Assembly (NCBI GenBank): GCA_964400105.1
Contig: CAYNTG010000095.1
Location: 1-8,471, forward strand
Direction of reading: 5' to 3'
Length of the DNA stretch: 8,471 bases
Origin: CAYNTG01 sp964400105
GTDB lineage: Bacteria > UBP14 > UBA6098
Positions 6,427 through 8,471 of this stretch are shown here, one piece after another; positions within the stretch are counted from its first letter, which is position 1; each line of letters starts with the position of its first letter. The notes under the pieces were generated by a model. It did no database searches and was not told where the DNA came from. It was given only the letters and a program-made list of their open reading frames with translations. The position numbers and the translations under genes are program-made.

Positions 6427-7632
6427 ATGTCGGCCACGATAATTATACTGATCGCTACCGTCGTTTTTGTCGTATTGGCAAGGCTGAAGGTGCCCCTCGG
6501 TGTAGCATTTCTCGGAAGCGGATTCCTTCTTGGTATTCTCTCCGGCATACCGATCGGAAAAATTCCGGTCATCGCCGTCAAATGGCTTATCTCACCGGAT
6601 ACCCTTCGATTGATAACTATCGTATATCTTCTGAGCTTGATCGGCCTTCTTCTCGGTGAATTGGGATGGCTTTCTCGAACCGTAGCGGCGCTTCAAAGGC
6701 TTATTCCGAACAAAAAAATCAGCGCCATTCTTCCGGCGAGCATGATCGGTCTTCTTCCGATGCCCGGCGGCGCGATGCTTTCCGCGCCCTTGGTGAAAGA
6801 GGGCACAAAATCGATGGGAATCTCGCCGGAAAGGGTGACGTTTCTCAATTTCTGGTTCAGGCACCTTTGGGAATATGTTTGGCCGCTTTATCCAGGTATT
6901 GTGCTTTCGGTCGTGCTTCTCGACATACCGGCGGGAAGGCTCATCGCATCGATGTGGCCGCTCACCTTGATAACGATAATCCCGGGGTTCCTCTTCGGTT
7001 TCCGTGGTGTCGAGGTGAATAATCGGCATCGCGACTCGAAGATGAGCATCTCGAAAGCCCTCGGCGAATTTTTCATAACGACATGGTATATCTGGGCGGT
7101 GATTATCTTCGTCCTGGGACTGGGAGTGGAAATCCTTCCGGTCGTGGCGATAGCCGCGTCGATCACGCTTCTTATCCTCAGGCAGGACGACCGTTCGCGG
7201 CTACGGCATATCAAAAATGCCTTTTCGTTTAAGGTCGCCGGCCTGCTTGGCGGCGTGATGATCTTTAAGGGAATCCTCGAGGATAGTGGCCTGGTCGCGT
7301 CCATTATGACCGAATTGACTTCGGTTCCGGAGGCATTGCTGCTTTTCGCGGTTCCCTTTTCTATCGGGCTAATCACCGGTGTCAATTCGGCATTCGTTGG
7401 GCTTGGATTCCCGATTTTGGTTCCACTGCTTCTCGATGGCGGTTTCGATCCGGGAAATTATGCATTCGCCTATGCATCGGGCTTTTTGGGTGTGCTCGCC
7501 AGCCCGGTTCATCTCTGTCTTATCCTCACAAAGCAATATTTTGGCGCGGAATGGAGCGGTATCTATAAATACCTCGCACCGTCGGTCGCTTTCGTCCTAA
7601 TATTCGCAATCGTCCTGCTTCTTATTCAATAA
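6427..7632 (+). CDS. DUF401-family integral membrane transporter-like protein
   Basis: This 401-residue protein is very hydrophobic, with roughly ten or more membrane segments in two halves. The first half has GLLPMPGGAMLSAP (108-121) and NFWFRHLWEYVWPLYPG (141-157), the strongest signatures I know for DUF401. The second half has the re-entrant-looking GLITGVNSAFVGLGFPIL (314-331) and GVLASPVHLCLIL (355-367). Glycine/proline-rich hairpins repeated in two halves are typical of the ion-transporter (IT) superfamily of anion and carboxylate transporters. Substrate is not known for DUF401, and transport itself is inferred. A short polar loop with many charges (195-208) separates the halves. The start ATG follows the YchF-like stop by nine bases with only a weak AGG upstream, so the two genes are probably cotranscribed. 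A strong hairpin terminator begins 47 bases after the stop. Confidence 0.88.
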   Translation: MSATIIILIATVVFVVLARLKVPLGVAFLGSGFLLGILSGIPIGKIPVIAVKWLISPDTLRLITIVYLLSLIGLLLGELGWLSRTVAALQRLIPNKKISAILPASMIGLLPMPGGAMLSAPLVKEGTKSMGISPERVTFLNFWFRHLWEYVWPLYPGIVLSVVLLDIPAGRLIASMWPLTLITIIPGFLFGFRGVEVNNRHRDSKMSISKALGEFFITTWYIWAVIIFVLGLGVEILPVVAIAASITLLILRQDDRSRLRHIKNAFSFKVAGLLGGVMIFKGILEDSGLVASIMTELTSVPEALLLFAVPFSIGLITGVNSAFVGLGFPILVPLLLDGGFDPGNYAFAYASGFLGVLASPVHLCLILTKQYFGAEWSGIYKYLAPSVAFVLIFAIVLLLIQ

Positions 7633-7679
7633 ACAGGTCGAATATCTACGATTTGGCACCGGAAATGCGCTATGATTAT

Positions 7680-7754
7680 AGCCGTCCTCGACATTTGCGG
7701 TGTGCATTTTCCCTCCTTTCCCCTTCTCATTCCGCATGTCGAGGGCGGTTTTTT
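7680..7754 (+). terminator. Rho-independent terminator after the DUF401 gene
   Basis: The 5' arm at 7680-7694 pairs with 7736-7750 for 15 pairs, two of them G-U within the arm (G7681-T7749 and T7685-G7745). After a TT bulge (7695-7696), GCGG (7697-7700) pairs with CCGC (7732-7735). The 31-base loop is strikingly pyrimidine-rich. The stem runs straight into TTTTTT (7749-7754). Stem strength and the T-run make termination on the plus strand convincing. Confidence 0.85.
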
Positions 7755-7756
7755 GT

Positions 7757-7784
7757 TTGCACTTTAAGCTCTAATGTATATAGT
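7757..7784 (+). promoter_or_regulatory. Candidate promoter for the last gene
   Basis: TTGCAC (7757-7762) is followed after 16 bases by TATAGT (7779-7784, 5 of 6 to the -10 consensus), just beyond the terminator. The predicted transcription start is near 7791. That is downstream of the first ATG (7774) and supports the later TTG start at 7822. The -35 box is weak. Confidence 0.4.
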
Positions 7785-7821
7785 CTTAGTATGCTCTGCA
7801 AAAATTCTGCGAAAGGCAGCT

Positions 7822-8298
7822 TTGGGTAAATCGATCGATGTATTTATTATCATAGTCGTCGGAATGGCTGTGGTTACATATATCTATCAAATGCGCATAA
7901 ATGCCAAGGTCAAAAAGAGTATTGGCCTTATTACAAAATGGTTCGATTATATTGTAGCCCATCCTACGGATTTCGATCTCAAAACAGCGCGAGAGTTTGG
8001 CGATGAGGTCGATAGATATTTCTCGGAAAAAGACGTCGGCAAAAAAATTATGTATTTTGCCCCGAAACTTAGGAGCTACATCGCCGATCGATACGGGAAA
8101 CTTCCAGGCGAAAGCAACGAAGTGGCATTCAAGCGCCTCGCACATTGGGAGGGCGATCAGGTTCGGTTGGATGTCTATTGGACCATCGTCCAGGGAAGCT
8201 TCGCGGAATATGTCGAACTTCTCCAAAAAGGCCGCCGACAGACATTCGCCGGTGTCTCGGCCCCGGTAGCGATAATCCGGCGGTATTGGAAGTTATGA
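7822..8298 (+). CDS. Unrecognised protein with N-terminal membrane anchor
   Basis: The frame is open from ATG 7774 (174 residues), but I prefer TTG 7822, giving 158 residues. It has AAAGG (7812-7816) five bases upstream, while ATG 7774 has no Shine-Dalgarno and lies inside the candidate promoter. From 7822 the protein has a short tip MGKSID, one hydrophobic helix (about 7-22, VFIIIVVGMAVVTYIY), then a basic stretch QMRINAKVKK. The remainder is a soluble, mainly helical domain that should be cytoplasmic. That domain contains an aromatic and charged central region (for example VDRYFSEKDVGKKIMYF) and ends in RRYWKL. I recognise no family and no catalytic motif. It stands alone between a terminator and a structured non-coding stretch. 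Codon style resembles the neighbours, so there is no sign of recent transfer. Confidence 0.7.
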   Translation: MGKSIDVFIIIVVGMAVVTYIYQMRINAKVKKSIGLITKWFDYIVAHPTDFDLKTAREFGDEVDRYFSEKDVGKKIMYFAPKLRSYIADRYGKLPGESNEVAFKRLAHWEGDQVRLDVYWTIVQGSFAEYVELLQKGRRQTFAGVSAPVAIIRRYWKL

Positions 8299-8299
8299 G

Positions 8300-8376
8300 G
8301 CGGCTGGCGCGGGAAGAGTGAGGGGGAGGGAAGGGGTTTTTGCTTACGAAGTAAACGCAAAAACCGTGACAGCCGC
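8300..8376. repeat. Nested inverted repeats with a G-rich tract
   Basis: An outer pair GCGGCTG (8300-8306) and CAGCCGC (8370-8376) encloses a purine tract (8311-8336, one pyrimidine) with G-runs at 8311-8313, 8322-8326, 8328-8330 and 8333-8336. Inside is a hairpin: GGTTTTTGC (8335-8343) with GCAAAAACC (8357-8365), and TTAC (8344-8347) with GTAA (8351-8354) around the loop GAA, with a two-base AC bulge. It starts two bases after the preceding gene's stop. No T-run follows on either strand, so it is not a standard terminator. It may be a dispersed palindromic repeat or an mRNA 3'-end structure. Confidence 0.6.
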
Positions 8377-8402
8377 GTGGGGTGGTATGGCGAATATCCT
8401 CG

Positions 8403-8414
8403 AATCGATCGATT
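8403..8414. repeat. Perfect 12-base palindrome
   Basis: AATCGATCGATT is fully self-complementary and lies in non-coding sequence after the G-rich element. It could be a protein-binding site. CGATCGAT is also common elsewhere in this window (for example near 7832), so chance is a fair explanation. Confidence 0.35.
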
Positions 8415-8430
8415 TTCCGAAAAAGTAAAT

Positions 8431-8455
8431 CGTGCCATCTACCCCGGCTGGCACG
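8431..8455. repeat. Short hairpin near the window end
   Basis: CGTGCCA (8431-8437) and TGGCACG (8449-8455) form a perfect seven-pair stem with an 11-base loop. No T-run follows on the plus strand within the window. No gene is supported in 8299-8471 on either strand, and this hairpin and the two repeats before it are all I see there. Confidence 0.45.
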
Positions 8456-8471
8456 CTCCATGCGCCGTGCT

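Noticed and set aside
8129..8461. Minus-strand open frames at the right end
   Set aside because: The products are rich in Arg, Pro and Ser with no domain character, and run through the G-rich repeat and the end of a plus-strand gene. They are typical shadow frames.
1..8471. CRISPR array, insertion sequence or prophage
   Set aside because: No spaced direct repeats, transposase, terminal repeats with a mobile gene, or phage-type genes are seen.

Overview
This window looks like chromosomal backbone from an uncultured, diderm (Gram-negative) bacterium of moderate GC content. Three things support this: a periplasm-facing TPR protein with one membrane anchor, a lipoprotein with a lipobox followed by Gly (not an inner-membrane retention signal), and an endonuclease-type MutL. 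The style of the genes is reminiscent of deep-branching FCB-like lineages, but no gene here fixes the phylum. There is no integrase, transposase, CRISPR array or toxin-type gene.

Layout. Positions 1-167 are a non-coding leader with a candidate sigma70-type promoter (36-64) and a strong inverted repeat (92-111) that carries an extra competing half-site. A tRNA-Arg(CCT) follows at 168-241. Seven bases after it begins the Shine-Dalgarno of a compact plus-strand run: TPR membrane protein (258-944), Tic20/DUF4870-like membrane protein (946-1359), unrecognised membrane-anchored protein (1403-1888), mutL (1888-3627), lipoprotein (3639-4340) and miaA (4345-5280). Gaps are tiny or overlapping, so this is probably one operon reaching at least to miaA. 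After a 90-base gap with its own candidate promoter come a divergent YchF-like P-loop protein (5371-6417) and a DUF401-family transporter-like protein (6427-7632). A long hairpin with a T-run (7680-7754) then ends transcription. A last small membrane-anchored protein of unknown function (best start 7822, end 8298) has its own candidate promoter. It is followed by a structured, G-rich non-coding stretch running to the window end.

How the genes relate. MutL (mismatch repair) and MiaA (tRNA A37 prenylation) are neighbours in many bacteria, including the E. coli mutL-miaA-hfq cluster. Here a lipoprotein gene sits between them and hfq is absent. The TPR and Tic20-like proteins are envelope proteins. 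The YchF-like protein keeps the C-terminal TGS-type domain and the Walker A lysine, but has lost the recognisable G3 and G4 motifs and switch II glycines of true YchF/OLA1. It is the most unusual protein in the window. No obviously new multi-gene system is visible. The best leads are the YchF-like protein, the tRNA leader structure and the G-rich nested hairpin near the right end.
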